Assembly: GCF_910592395.1 (NCBI RefSeq)
Contig: NC_088309.1
Span: 26,354,599 to 26,418,598 of the forward strand
Direction: 5' to 3'
From: Lineus longissimus
Taxonomy: Eukaryota; Nemertea; Pilidiophora; Heteronemertea; Lineidae
Length of the DNA: 64,000 nt
The stretch's first letter is position 1; each line of letters starts with the position of its first letter. Shown one piece after another: positions 38,206 through 49,319 of the stretch. The notes beneath the pieces are model-generated. The model saw nothing but the letters and a program-made list of their open reading frames with translations, ran no database searches and was not told the origin of the DNA. The translations under genes were made by a program, and so were the position numbers.

Positions 38206-40171
38206 ATCTTTTAAAAAGCATGAGAATATAGTGTACTGAATGGATCTCCCCCTAACTTTGCACAAAGTACCACTGGTTACTATACTTGATACAGATAACC
38301 TTTGCCGTTAATCCGTACCTCAACCCATTTATGCCTGATCTTATTCATTTCCTCCCCTCAAGACGGCTCAGTGTCAACATATGTTTCCCACTGTTTGAAA
38401 CTGTCCCCTACAAAAATGCCAATGAAAAAAACATACTGACTGCTGGCAATACTGTGTCTGCAGTCTGCACATTTCCACCCGAAGAAGCAATCTATCAAAA
38501 TGGTTCACTTTTTTGGAATGCAATCTTGTGTTTCTGCTTCACCAGGAATGCTTGCATGTGGGAATGTGCATGTCTACTCTTATAAAGGTAATGATTTACT
38601 TGCTCGTCTGATTAAATTCCTTTTTATTCATTTAAAGTTTGGTACCGGTACCATGGGTTTAATAAATTAGCGCTTTCAATTTGCCTGTGTCTTATATCGA
38701 CAAAGTAGGTTTATACATGCATAGTCATCTCGTCCCTACTAAATCGGCCGGCCGAACTCCTTTTTTCAGAGTCAGGTTCTAGGAGCTAAGCAAAGCAGTG
38801 AACAACATTATTTGACCACGCCCGGCAACATCAAACCGTCATGGGATTCAAGCCTTTTTCTCGTTTACCTTATGATAAAAAGAATTATGAAATATATGAG
38901 AAGGGAACTGAAAAGCATGGTATACAGGGACACACAACCTACTGGCCGCATCAGAACAAGCGACCAACGGATCTCAAAGCTTTGACCTCAACGCGTTGGC
39001 AAACATTAGATATTCAGCAGCACATGACCGTTTCCTAGTTGACATTGGTTTCACCATCGCGAATTCTTTAAATTTACCCATACCCGATTAACTCGTGACA
39101 TCAATCTCCATGATGCTCTCTCTCACCATTCTCCAGGGGGCTGAAATTATCATTACACTGTTTGCTTCTCTGTATCATCTAACGCTCCGATGTGTTGCGT
39201 ATCGGCAGTGTTATTGAAACTGAAAAATGTTTGTCACTCCCCGCCCCAGGGTAAATTTGTTGAAAACAGATAAATTTTATTGAATTCTTGAGGAAAGTTT
39301 CACTTGTGTGGATGCAACAGAAGATAAAATGTACTAAGGTGAACTAAAAGATATTGTATTTCAAATTTTAGTGCTATTGTAACTGAATAGCGGAAGACGC
39401 TAGGGAACCACAACATGAGAATGGCATTGTTACGAGTTTTCAAACATTAATATGCTTCTGGGCATGTCATAAAATATACAGAAATGTACTTCGGTCCATG
39501 GAGAATTCAGGTTTCATGAACTTATTGGCATCATTTAGAATATGACATATTCGTTATATTTCTCTTGCTGTTGAAAATCATTACAGGCTCTGGAAAGCTT
39601 GGATATAGTTTGTGATGCTGTATGCCTGGTGAGTATTTGCTAGTCCCGCGTTCGAGCATCTCAAGCGTCCATACTTGGCAGCGACATTAGCCACGATAGT
39701 TGCACAGAAGATAGTTGAAGTTACAAAGATTATTTTCATCTCGCGAGTCGAAATTACCATGAACGTTGGTTTGAATATTCGATTATTTAAAACAACTATT
39801 TTCTTTTCCATTTGACCAAGTGCATCACAAGTGGCTGCCTATAATTGCCAATTCTCTTCAAGGGCTGCATAAATTATGGCTTTGACGATGAGATCAATAC
39901 GGAGGAAATGTGTTGCATCTTCTCTCAGGTCTCTTCACTTCTCACTAAAGCAACCAATCCAAACACTGATTATAGTGTCTTTGAATACACTTACTGCCAG
40001 GTATAGGGAACTCGGTTTGCCACTATACATCTAAAGGGTGGCTGTTACACGTAGTTGCAGCAGCACTGCATGTGTAATTTTATGTAAGACTCATCGAAAG
40101 AAGATGTGACACCAAGGAACATCTTTTCATGCAAAAGAGTTAATGAGCAATTGGTGATACATGCATGATTT

Positions 40172-40268
40172 GATAAAGACTAGCAAACGCCTTTACTGAA
40201 AACCTCATGTACATTTGCACTTGGTATTTCTGTACAAAACTGAAGCGAAATCATTCACTAGTCTTTAT
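40172..40268. mobile_element. MITE-like element, family A copy 3
   Basis: The left end GATAAAGACTAGCAAACG and right end CATTCACTAGTCTTTATT are inverted. Inside are CCTCATGTACATTTGCACTT and GTACAAAACTGAAGCGAAAT, matching the two copies at 35.7-35.9 kb. It lies about 220 bases 3' (in gene sense) of the first Ig1 half-exon. Confidence 0.72.
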
Positions 40269-40489
40269 TCATATTATCATATTTTTAAGGTTCTCTTATA
40301 TATTTTGATATCGCCCATAATCTCAGCATACAGAGTTACTTGCATTTGTGATTATTTGGCTCTCAGAGACAGTTTCGACAGATTTCAGGTTTTAAACAAA
40401 GCCGCCAAAGGACAATCACATCTACAAGTAAAATTTCAAAAATAATACAACCATCAGCGTAAAAAAGAGTGAAATTTGGATAAACTTAC

Positions 40490-40605
40490 CGTTTTTGTGC
40501 CTAGTTTGTGAACTGAACATCTGAGTATTGCGATATCCCCTGGGCTTGCTGAGAAGTTTACGGGGGTTTCGTTGAAGGATGGCATGGGAATCACTGTGTA
40601 GGAGA
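40490..40605 (-). CDS. Ig-domain exon 1 (as seen) of a Dpr/zig-8-like protein (first half of Ig1)
   Basis: This exon is open in only one useful frame and is bounded by the acceptor TTTTTTCTTTTCAG and the donor GTAAGTTTAT. It reads SYTVIPMPSFNETPVNFSAS, then PGDIAILRCSVHKLGTKT. That is the N-terminal A-B-C strands of an Ig domain, with the first cysteine in ILRCSV and possible N-glycosylation sites NET and NFS. It exits in phase 0 directly before the tryptophan-bearing exon at 26214-26439, completing the domain. It enters in phase 1, so a signal-peptide exon should lie upstream on the minus strand (higher coordinates). None ending in phase 1 with a convincing hydrophobic leader was found. Length is 116 bp. 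Confidence 0.85.
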
Positions 40606-41598
40606 CTGAAAAGAAAAAAGGTTGAATACATCTGTTAGTTTTTCTGTTACAAAGTTTGAAAACTCTATGCTTGCCAAATTTTGAATTCAGGCACTTTGAA
40701 GAACTGTGTTATGTAATCTTTAGATTCAGCAGCTGGGTGCAAATTCTAATTTCAATGCTATTTCCATCAATGTAACCTAGGCCCTATGAAATGAAAGCAA
40801 TCGTCTTATTCTGCAGATAGCAATTCGACAACTTGTACCCAGGTACAAACATAACGCAGTCTTTTCATAATGAGAGAGCCTACTATGCAGTGCATTTTGG
40901 TTGTCCGAATATACTGAAATGAACAAGTTACAAATGCTTCAAGACTGAAGGCTTTTTTCGTCAGGAAGGTAACAGAAGAAGCGCATACATTTTATCCCTC
41001 TTTCATCTCCACGATAACCAAATCTGAATAAGCAACATGGCTTGGAATACATTTCATGTGACTTATTACGAAAGTCGGACATCATCAGTAATATTCACCA
41101 GGTCAATAAAACTGTTGCTGGTCTTCTCATTATTTCATTTGGAAAATACGGATCCCTTGGTGATTCAACATGGCTGTTTATTACTCAGCTGAAAAACAAT
41201 ATATTGGATTCCATCGCGTAGACCGTATCCATCATGTTTGCCGGCAATGAGATAAACCATGCTGGCTCCAATAATTGTGGCAAAGATACCAGACAGTTTA
41301 ACGTTTGCAATGTGGTATGAAGCCTATTAGCTTTTTTCCCCTCCACCAGACAAAAACGCCAGTGACGCCTTTTTCAGGAATAGCCGACGAATAATTGAGC
41401 AGAGCAAAAGAACATAACATCTTGCGGGACACCTCGAACCTTTACCAGGTTGTTTTGAGTGACAAATGCTCTACGTACGCCTTATTTATTTGCATATAAA
41501 TCATTACAAAGTGACCATCATGGCTCCGTTGACCATTAGCGATATATCAATGATCACATAAACTCAAGAACAAGCTTGCATCAATCACACGGAAAAAA

Positions 41599-41832
41599 TC
41601 ATTGCACGGTCACTTTGGCCGATTGGGGTTTTACTGGTACTAATTCATCTGTAAATGAAATCAAGATAAATCCCTGGAAGCTGGAGCCGCCTCCCTGGTA
41701 TGACTTGAATGGGAAGGCGGTACACAGTTGAGTCGGCGGACGCACTGGCAAAATAGCTCGTTTTGGCGAAATCTCGCTGTTTTGGGATCTTGCCCGACCG
41801 GTGAGGTATTGAATATCAAAGTCCATCTTCAC
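41599..41832 (-). CDS. Small open frame of uncertain status
   Basis: A 77-codon ATG-initiated frame with relatively balanced codon use and higher GC than its flanks. It contains SYQGGGSSFQGFILIS and ends SAKVTVQ. There is no signal peptide, membrane segment or domain that I recognise. It lies about 1 kb upstream of the first visible Ig exon on the same strand, but it has no donor site in a useful position and ends in its own stop. It may be chance, or a decayed element. Confidence 0.18.
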   Translation of the reverse strand: MKMDFDIQYLTGRARSQNSEISPKRAILPVRPPTQLCTAFPFKSYQGGGSSFQGFILISFTDELVPVKPQSAKVTVQ

Positions 41833-42574
41833 ACTTTAACTAGATTGTGAAAATTAACCTCTCAACTTTATCTTCTTTACTATTGAACTTTCTTTTGCAT
41901 CAGGTAGCGACATAATAGGCTTACATGACTGGCAGTGAAGGAGTGAAAGAAAGAGAAACCGTGCAATGTGTCAACTTTAAGATGCTTAAAGGCAATCCTA
42001 TTAACGAGAGAGCAATAAGCCACTATTGCACAGGAGCCATCCAAATGCTATTTCGTCAAAAAGCATATTGCGTCATTTCGTCGCAAAAGCTTCTCTGAGA
42101 AGTAATTTAATAAAAAGATCAATGAAGTTGATCATATCAACTAAATTAAAGAAACCCACCGATCGCAAATTATTTAACCCATTTAACCCTGACTGCATTA
42201 GGCGAATGGGTTTATTGGTCATTGCCAAAGGAAGATGATCCAACCGACTATTATCATCATCAGCAGTGTATGACCGGTCATACATGTACATTGCTGTTAT
42301 TATCAAGGAGGTCGACCGACAAGGGTTTTTCCATCCTAGCTTCAAGAGACAGGCGGCGGACACGCTGACCTATACACACTTGCTTAAGCCTTTTTCCCAT
42401 TATAAACCTATTGTGTAGAAATCCTTTATGTGGAGAATGGCTAAGCTCCTATTAGAGTCATTCTTGTGCTTGACGGATTCACATGGCAGCACAATCTGAT
42501 CCTCCAGTCACCTTCAATTGTAAACATGCTAGTATTACTCTTTGTCTTATGTTATCCTTAGACTATTCAGGTGT

Positions 42575-43075
42575 ATGCTTGGTGTGAATCATTGCCATTT
42601 TATTATTAGACTGCATGCAGTGCAGTACAAATACAAGGTTCTCTGCTCGATGTTAGTTATTTCAGATATGTTCATGATTTCTTACTCGATTTCTGTAAAT
42701 AGTGATTCTGTGTAAATATTTTGACTGAATCTCAGAGTTACTAGGCTAGGCTGCTTACTCTATGACTTGTTACTCTAAGATTACATGTGGTGCAGTAGGA
42801 ATACAAGCTTCTAGACTGGATGTTATATCATTACAGCTTGTCGACTCCGCGTGTCCACAAAGTTGACGAACTGAAATAAACATCGAGTATGGAAGCTTGT
42901 ATTTCTACTGCACTTCTAACAATGGCAGTATTTCCACAGAATCACAATTTACAGGAATAGTGCTTGAATTCATGTACATAACTGAAATATCATGATATCT
43001 AGTATAGAAGCTTGTATTTGTACTGTATACATGTAGCCTAATGATAAAATAGCAATGAGCCTCACAAAGCGCCCA
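42575..43075. mobile_element. Nested inverted-repeat element, about 500 bp
   Basis: The left arm (about 42575-42723) and right arm (about 42930-43075) are imperfect reverse complements. Shared blocks include ATTGC(C/T)ATTTTAT, ATTAG(A/G)CT(G/A)CATG, CAGTACAAATACAAG, ATTTCAG and AGTGATTCTGTG. Inside, at 42792-42916, is a smaller element whose own ends (GTGCAGTAGGAATACAAGCT and the complement of AGCTTGTATTTCTACTGCAC) belong to the same family. A family member inserted into, or duplicated within, another member would explain this. No protein is encoded. Confidence 0.75.
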
Positions 43076-43157
43076 AAATAGTAATTGAAATAAATAAGAG
43101 TAGGCCCTATACTGCTATTGAATTTATGATTAAAGGTAAGTAGAGGACTAGGTTGTC

Positions 43158-43210
43158 TTCCAACACAACACCAACAACACGAACAACACCAACAACAACA
43201 AAACCACCAC
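43158..43210. repeat. CAA-rich low-complexity run
   Basis: A degenerate (CAACAC/CAACAA) repeat occupies about 50 bases on the plus strand. Its minus-strand translation gives a cysteine- and tryptophan-rich artefact peptide. Confidence 0.6.
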
Positions 43211-43259
43211 GTTTCACATTTTGACTCTGGCATCCTTTTTTACCTTCGATCATGATAAC

Positions 43260-46040
43260 ATTGAAAGTTCAACCTGGTAGAAACCGTAATTGAAATTGAT
43301 TCTTTGTTCAACAAATTTTACTAACGACAGTCCAATGTCTAAAGCAAAACCAATTGGTACCAGAAACATTCTCATCGTAAACATATATAAAGCATACCTG
43401 GTAAGAAATAATCAGGTTTCTAATATCAAATCATTCTAAGAACCTCATATAAAACTACCCAAACATGACTTATTATCGAAGAAGAATTCTTCTTGGGCCA
43501 AATCAGTCATACATGTATGCTCATAATCTTCTGATATTGATGTGGCGGAATGCACAGCAGATCTTAATGATCACCTGTTGCAAATCCATTGTTAGAAAAC
43601 AGTACTAAATAAGTCCAATCACCACCTCAATAACATACAATATTATAGAGCTCGTTGAAGAAGTTTGGTTGTCACGATGATAGAATTTGGACACGGCATC
43701 ACACTATCATGCCACAATAACATATCATATTTTGGATATCCCTAACAAAATACAAACATTTACAGTACATGACACTACTGTACGGCTTTACCCTTAGATG
43801 ATCAAAACCAATAGATTTGTTTGGACATTTGAGATCCGATCCTAATGATACAAAGCATGGGATAAATTTGGAAAGCAAATTAGATTGATGCATGTCTGTG
43901 TCCGTTAACTAGATTGATTGTATGTAACATTGATTAGAAGTCCGTGTGGATAATCAAGTTGGTTGGACGGCGTGTCAGTGAAACCACCAAGCCACAATAG
44001 GCTCTGATCGCAGTTGTAATCATGTTACAGTGATAATCAAGATATATTGAAAGCAGATATGGCGGGATATGCGACACGTTGGAATAACAAAGCAGACCTG
44101 TATTGCTTCTGTAGATGTAAATGGCACAGTCTGATACAAATAGTGTCTTAATACAAGGTTATCAATGCAAATAGGTCTGATCTGCACTTTCTTTTGACAT
44201 TTTATGCACTTTCTTTCTCTCACACAATAGTGGTAACTGGAATATACATATTTTTAGATTTGATATAATATCATACCTAATCTTTTATTGGGGACAGCTA
44301 TCATAAGTCTTCTGAAGATTGACCAGCTAATTCCTTGCTGATATAAGGGAGAGAGACGAGGCCAATCCACAGCTTATGGTGTGTATAATTCTGCAGCACA
44401 ATGATAATAGTCTTCAGCAACAAAACCCGATTGACTATTCATATAAAATCACCACCAATACATTCCACAACATGATATTGAAATCATAACCACGCCTCTC
44501 TTTTCAACAGTAATACAAAGAATATCGCCTGACCTACCAGCAATATGAACCTAACCGTTAACTCATTAAAACTGGACCAGAGGTCGAGACTCATACAACG
44601 AGCTATTCACCTCACATGCAATCCGTATATGACTCTAATGCAGCAAACATCAATGGCCAATTGCTACAAAAAACTCACCAAACAAGCAATCAAACTTAGC
44701 GGATTAATCAAGCTAGCAGTTTAATTCGATGCCAGCATGCGACAGGGCGCACTATCACGCGATCGGCGATATTGACGAGGTTGATAATCAATGGCGCCAA
44801 TATCAGCCTTTCATGCCGAGATCATGCCAGTGTCGGTGCTTAGTCATCTAAAAATGGGAGGTGATAGTCTGGCTGTTAAAGATGCCTTTTGATCTGCATG
44901 GCCAGCGGTCAGAGATGGGCCATGTGATAGCCATTACCACATTGGAAAGCTGCCACCTAGTGGTGACCTTCTCAATGTCGTTGGCAATGAGTACTTCTGC
45001 AATGTAACTGCCTCGAAGTTAAATTCAAGTTCACCACTCGCTGCAACTCAAGCTTATTTCAATATTGCCTCAGACTGTACAAACACAATTCCAAGTTTGT
45101 CCAATAAGACAATATGGTTGTTGACCAAACTTTCAAGTCATTTGCAACCCGATAAGGTTTTGCCCAATCCTAAACGTTAACTACAAGCCACATAGATACA
45201 CTCCAATTTCGTTTTTCGATTTCACGATTTGTCCAATACCCCAACCCGTTAAACACCCTTAGTGCCACCTGTGTTAATCCCAACATCATTAACCGAGGCA
45301 AACATTTTCCATCATAACCGATTGCAGCCCTCATCCATCAGACACAATCCCTTGAGGCTCTTATTGAAGTTTGAGTGGAATTCGAAAATAATTTTTTTCA
45401 GACAATGACACGCAGCGTTGTTCAGAGATGAGACATGATGTATTGTGGCGTGCATTTGATACAGGCGGCAACAAGTACAACAAAACGATTTTGGCTTGAA
45501 ACTTGGTCGTAAGACCCGAACTTTCTACATCATGATGACAAATAACTGACTGTACTTTTTATCAAATATGTCGGTTGAAATGTCAATTGGTTGACGATAA
45601 ACTTTTCCATGGCTGACTCCAACAAATCATGGATGAGCCAGACCATTAATACTATAGCAAAACAACTTGTTTACTCTCTAAACATGATCTGGGCCTCAAC
45701 TTGAATGTAGACGGTCCAAGTACATCATCCCTATAGCCCATGTTGTGCTAATGTTGTAGCGATTACAGCGCTCGGCGGACTAGCTAATTGAATATCAATG
45801 ACAGACGACTAACACAATCAGACATGTCGTGGCAGACTAGGACCCCCAGGATCGCGAATATGATTGCGAACATCTCTACCCATCTATTACAGGCATGCAA
45901 CCCATCAACCAGAAGCAAGATGACCAAGGGACACATTCACTGCAAGAAAAAGCAGCCCATAAAAACCAAACCGAGATTCCCGTTGAATCAGTTCACGTGT
46001 GTTGATTTGAACCCCAAGACATACCGGCAGCGGTTCGCCA
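43260..46040. other. No supported gene
   Basis: Only short frames without domains. No transposon proteins or tRNA-like boxes were recognised here. Confidence 0.4.
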
Positions 46041-46046
46041 GATATG

Positions 46047-46169
46047 GACAATAGACTCGTCATAATCCTTTGTGTCTGGTGACCCATATTTAGGGGCCAA
46101 TTGAACGGAAAGAATTGTCTTTCAACCTCTACAGTCCGTAGAATAAAGGATTTCGGCGAGTCTATTGTC
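46047..46169. mobile_element. MITE-like element with 25-bp inverted ends, family B
   Basis: The left end begins GACAATAGACTCG and continues to ATCCTTT. The right end is AAAGGATTT, then CGGCGAGTCTATTGTC, its near-exact reverse complement. The 123-bp element has no coding capacity. The right end matches the right arm of the palindrome at 12550-12790 (AAAGGATTCCGCGAGTCTAT), linking the two. Bases just outside (TAT on both sides) could be a remnant of a target duplication. Confidence 0.72.
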
Positions 46170-48340
46170 TATTTCCTGGCGAGCTCCTCGTTACGTGAAC
46201 CGGTATGTTAATTTGAATCGCCACACCTATTTTTGGGTCTAAAGGGATTTGGAACATAAGCTTGGCTTTAGCCCTTTGAGGGGAATTGATGCAACTGCTG
46301 GTCGTCTTTATACGCTACTGATGAGATACCCTGGATCGACTTGACAGCGTTTTTAAAGTAAGATGACCAGACTCCATCCTGTTTAACATGCCATTTGGCA
46401 AAAGGCTGATAAGCTACTATCCATCTGCATGGCAAACATAATAGGTGGGTATATAAGCTGAGTTGCCTGCAAACACTAATCTGGAGAGATTTTCCATTGC
46501 CATGCAAGTAGTGACTAATTTGATGGTTGACGGCAGTTTCTCAGTGTGGTTTGATACTTCAGAAAAACTTGTTGGTCGACTTCTATAATTTCCCACCCAA
46601 TGAAGCACATATAACCAATCTCATGCCAAGGATGCATGACCCATCTAGTTTACAATTAACAATCATATTCAATTGGCTGTTTAGATTGGCCATGGGCAGT
46701 AATTCATATCTGGTTTAGATAAGGGAAAGAACACGACTAGTCCATTACGCTCCAGTCACAGAAGCCATGCTTTGAGCATGACTTTGCATTAATCAAGCAA
46801 TCATGGAATTCATTTAGCTATTTACCACAATATGTTCAAGGTGCTGAAAATTGCTTGTAAGAATAAGAAACCTTGAATAGCAGAAATTCATATGAAATAT
46901 GCTCCTGTCCTCCTTGGGTCAGTCAATAACACAAGTAATTGACGGCATAAATGAAAACATTGCTTCGCCATTATGATGACTACCAATGGTAATCAGTCAA
47001 TAGAAAGGATGATAGTCTTTGGAGATAGGCGCACTGGATCAGGCGAGCAAATGGCCAGATATGAAGGAATGGCATCAGGGGACCGGAGTTGACCTAATTG
47101 GTCGTTAAGGCTAATTGCCATGGCATTAGGGAATCATGAAGATTACAATTTCTCCTGGACGCTAAATGCCAGTAGTCTCGTAAGGGATCCCGTAATGACC
47201 TAAAGGTCGGTCTTAACCTGCAGGAACCAATCAGACTGCAGAGTTTGGACTTTGGGGATTTTATCACCCGATCGAACATTCATGATCACCTTTGGGGAGT
47301 TTTACTGATTGGCTTAGCTCGAGCTATGAGAGATGACCATTCTGAAACCAAATAAGTTTTCGCCTTCGGTGACTTGTTTTGCTCCTTGGCAATAGGCTAC
47401 TGGTGTTGATTTGTATTCATGTACCAGTACGTCCCCTTATGGGTCAATGATCGTTTGGCTTACATTGGCCACTGTGAGTTCAGCTCAGCTGTAATTCACT
47501 TTGCTTCTGATCGATCCATCCTTGTTGTCTGCTAGAAAATCGTGGCCGTGTGGTGTTTTTTTATTACCTGTCTGCTTATGGGGTCAGTTGTCCGAAGGTC
47601 AAAGCATTCAATTTTCAGGTCAACGATTTCATCTCTTTTTTATGGATCGTGGATGATAAACATTGATCAGTGAACAGGTCTGACAAAGATGCAATTGTAA
47701 TTATCTTTCATAAGTCCAATTCCCGCTTTTATGACAGAAAAGTAGATATCACACGACCAGGTTGTGATCTGCATCAAAATATTGATTCGACTTTTCGATT
47801 ATAATCAATCGAACTATTAACTTAATGGTTCCATTAGATTTCTTCCACCTCTTTGCCCAAGATACTTAGTGTAGCGCTGGCTGAGCGACTGTATTTTCAT
47901 GCCGAAGAGTTAGTGAGCTAATCTGACATCCTAATGGGTTCAGTCGAGCTTATTCCCCATTCATGTGAGTGAGTGGCTTCATCAAGCCATTCTGAACCTG
48001 CTTCTCGAGAAGGCCAGCTCCACTCAAGGAGCAAACATTGATCAGTTATATCAGCATTGCATGAATGTGCAAATTATTAGTCGTTATTTTCGCTCAATAA
48101 CAAGTAATTTTAATCTTCCATAGAAACTTTTTATGTTTTTGTGGCTTATATATGACATAATATCGGGCATCACTTCTGATAGGTTCGAGACGCTATATTG
48201 AACGATGGTTCATTCTTTAGTGATCACCCTTGATGTTTATCTTTGCAGTATTATGACACGCTGAATCCAAGGTTTGGAAGCAAAAGGAGGCTCATCCACC
48301 AACAGATCTTTTGCTGGTTCCTCAACACACAAGTCCCAAA

Positions 48341-48605
48341 GAATCCGGAAAAAGGGACCTCTTGATGCCACCCAGGGAGAACTTGGCAAATCGGTTTGCT
48401 CAATTACTGGAATCCGGGCAAGAAACCTCTCACTGAGGACTTGGTAATGACTTATGCAAAACAACAAGAATCCGGCCAAGAAAACTTTGTCTACCTCTCA
48501 GCAAGGAATTGGCAAATAGTTTTGCCAACTTCCAGGAATCCGGACAAGGAACCTCTCTGTAAGGATTTGGCAAAATTACAGTCCATGACATTCCGGGATC
48601 ACCTC
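48341..48605. repeat. Four degenerate tandem units, 58-69 bp each
   Basis: Units start at 48341, 48410, 48468 and 48536 with GAATCCGG followed by (A/G)(A/C)CAAG-like bases. They continue with ACCTCTC, A(A/G)GA(A/C)TTGG and GCAAA(A/T)T. An open plus-strand frame (48396-48638) reads through part of the array and repeats NPGKKPL, ESGQENF and NPDKEPL. Because units differ in length by non-multiples of three, coding is unlikely. It is best read as a small satellite-like array. Confidence 0.6.
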
Positions 48606-48982
48606 AAAGGAGGGATGAAACTCCTAAACCAACACTGACGTTCTACCCTGGTTTTGAAACCCCTTTTATGACACATGTAATACGCTTCAGCTGGCTCAGT
48701 ATTTCCCAAAACACTATTTCAAAAATGCTTTTTTTTCTCTTAGATATCATAAATTTTTCAAACCATCTGCCAAATTCACATGTCTACATTCACTTTACAG
48801 TTACTCATGCTACATTACCGACAGTTCCCTTCAGGACCTGCTACAGTTATTTCCCAGCAAAGGACCCCTTGCTAAGGAAATTAATCCATGTCGTGTTCAA
48901 GTGAACCATTAGTGCCTGATGATAAGCCCAGATAGAGTAGCCTACTATACCAACGGTAGCAATCGAGTGTAAAAAACTAATC

Positions 48983-49318
48983 ATGAGCGATAGCGCTGGT
49001 AGCATTGCGGAATCGAGTCATAACCAAGGTTGGCGATATCTTGATGGCATACTAAATTCTATGTTGCGTCTCCGCGGAGAGATTCTGGTGCCGTCATGTG
49101 AGACACGTCAGATCTTTATGACCCCCTTGCCCATTCATTGTTTTCCTAAGATTGCATCACCAATATCGAAATGTACCACTAGTGCTCTCTATTGGCTCTT
49201 TAAAAGTTCAAGTTCTGAAGAATTTCTTGGCTGTGAACTGGATTTTGCCGGAATGGAGCCAATGTGTGATGTTAATGATTTTTTCTCCGGTCCTGATGGC
49301 TTTGGCAAAGGCGAATAG
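48983..49318 (+). CDS. 111-codon open frame of uncertain status
   Basis: An ATG-initiated frame with a serine-rich start (MSDSAGSIAESSHNQGWRYL) and an acidic end (GMEPMCDVNDFFSGPDGFGK). Its codon mix is more even than that of most frames nearby. No domain, signal peptide or membrane segment is recognised. The opposite strand is also open for 62 codons at its 3' end, which weakens the case. It could be a single-exon remnant of a mobile element or a chance frame. Confidence 0.2.
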   Translation: MSDSAGSIAESSHNQGWRYLDGILNSMLRLRGEILVPSCETRQIFMTPLPIHCFPKIASPISKCTTSALYWLFKSSSSEEFLGCELDFAGMEPMCDVNDFFSGPDGFGKGE

Positions 49319-49319
49319 A

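Noticed and set aside
41927-41975. Minus-strand hydrophobic stretch (ARFLFLSLLHCQS) ending at a GTAAGC donor in phase 1
   Set aside because: The phase fits the first Ig exon, but a TGA lies just upstream in frame with no ATG between, so it cannot be an initial coding exon as it stands.
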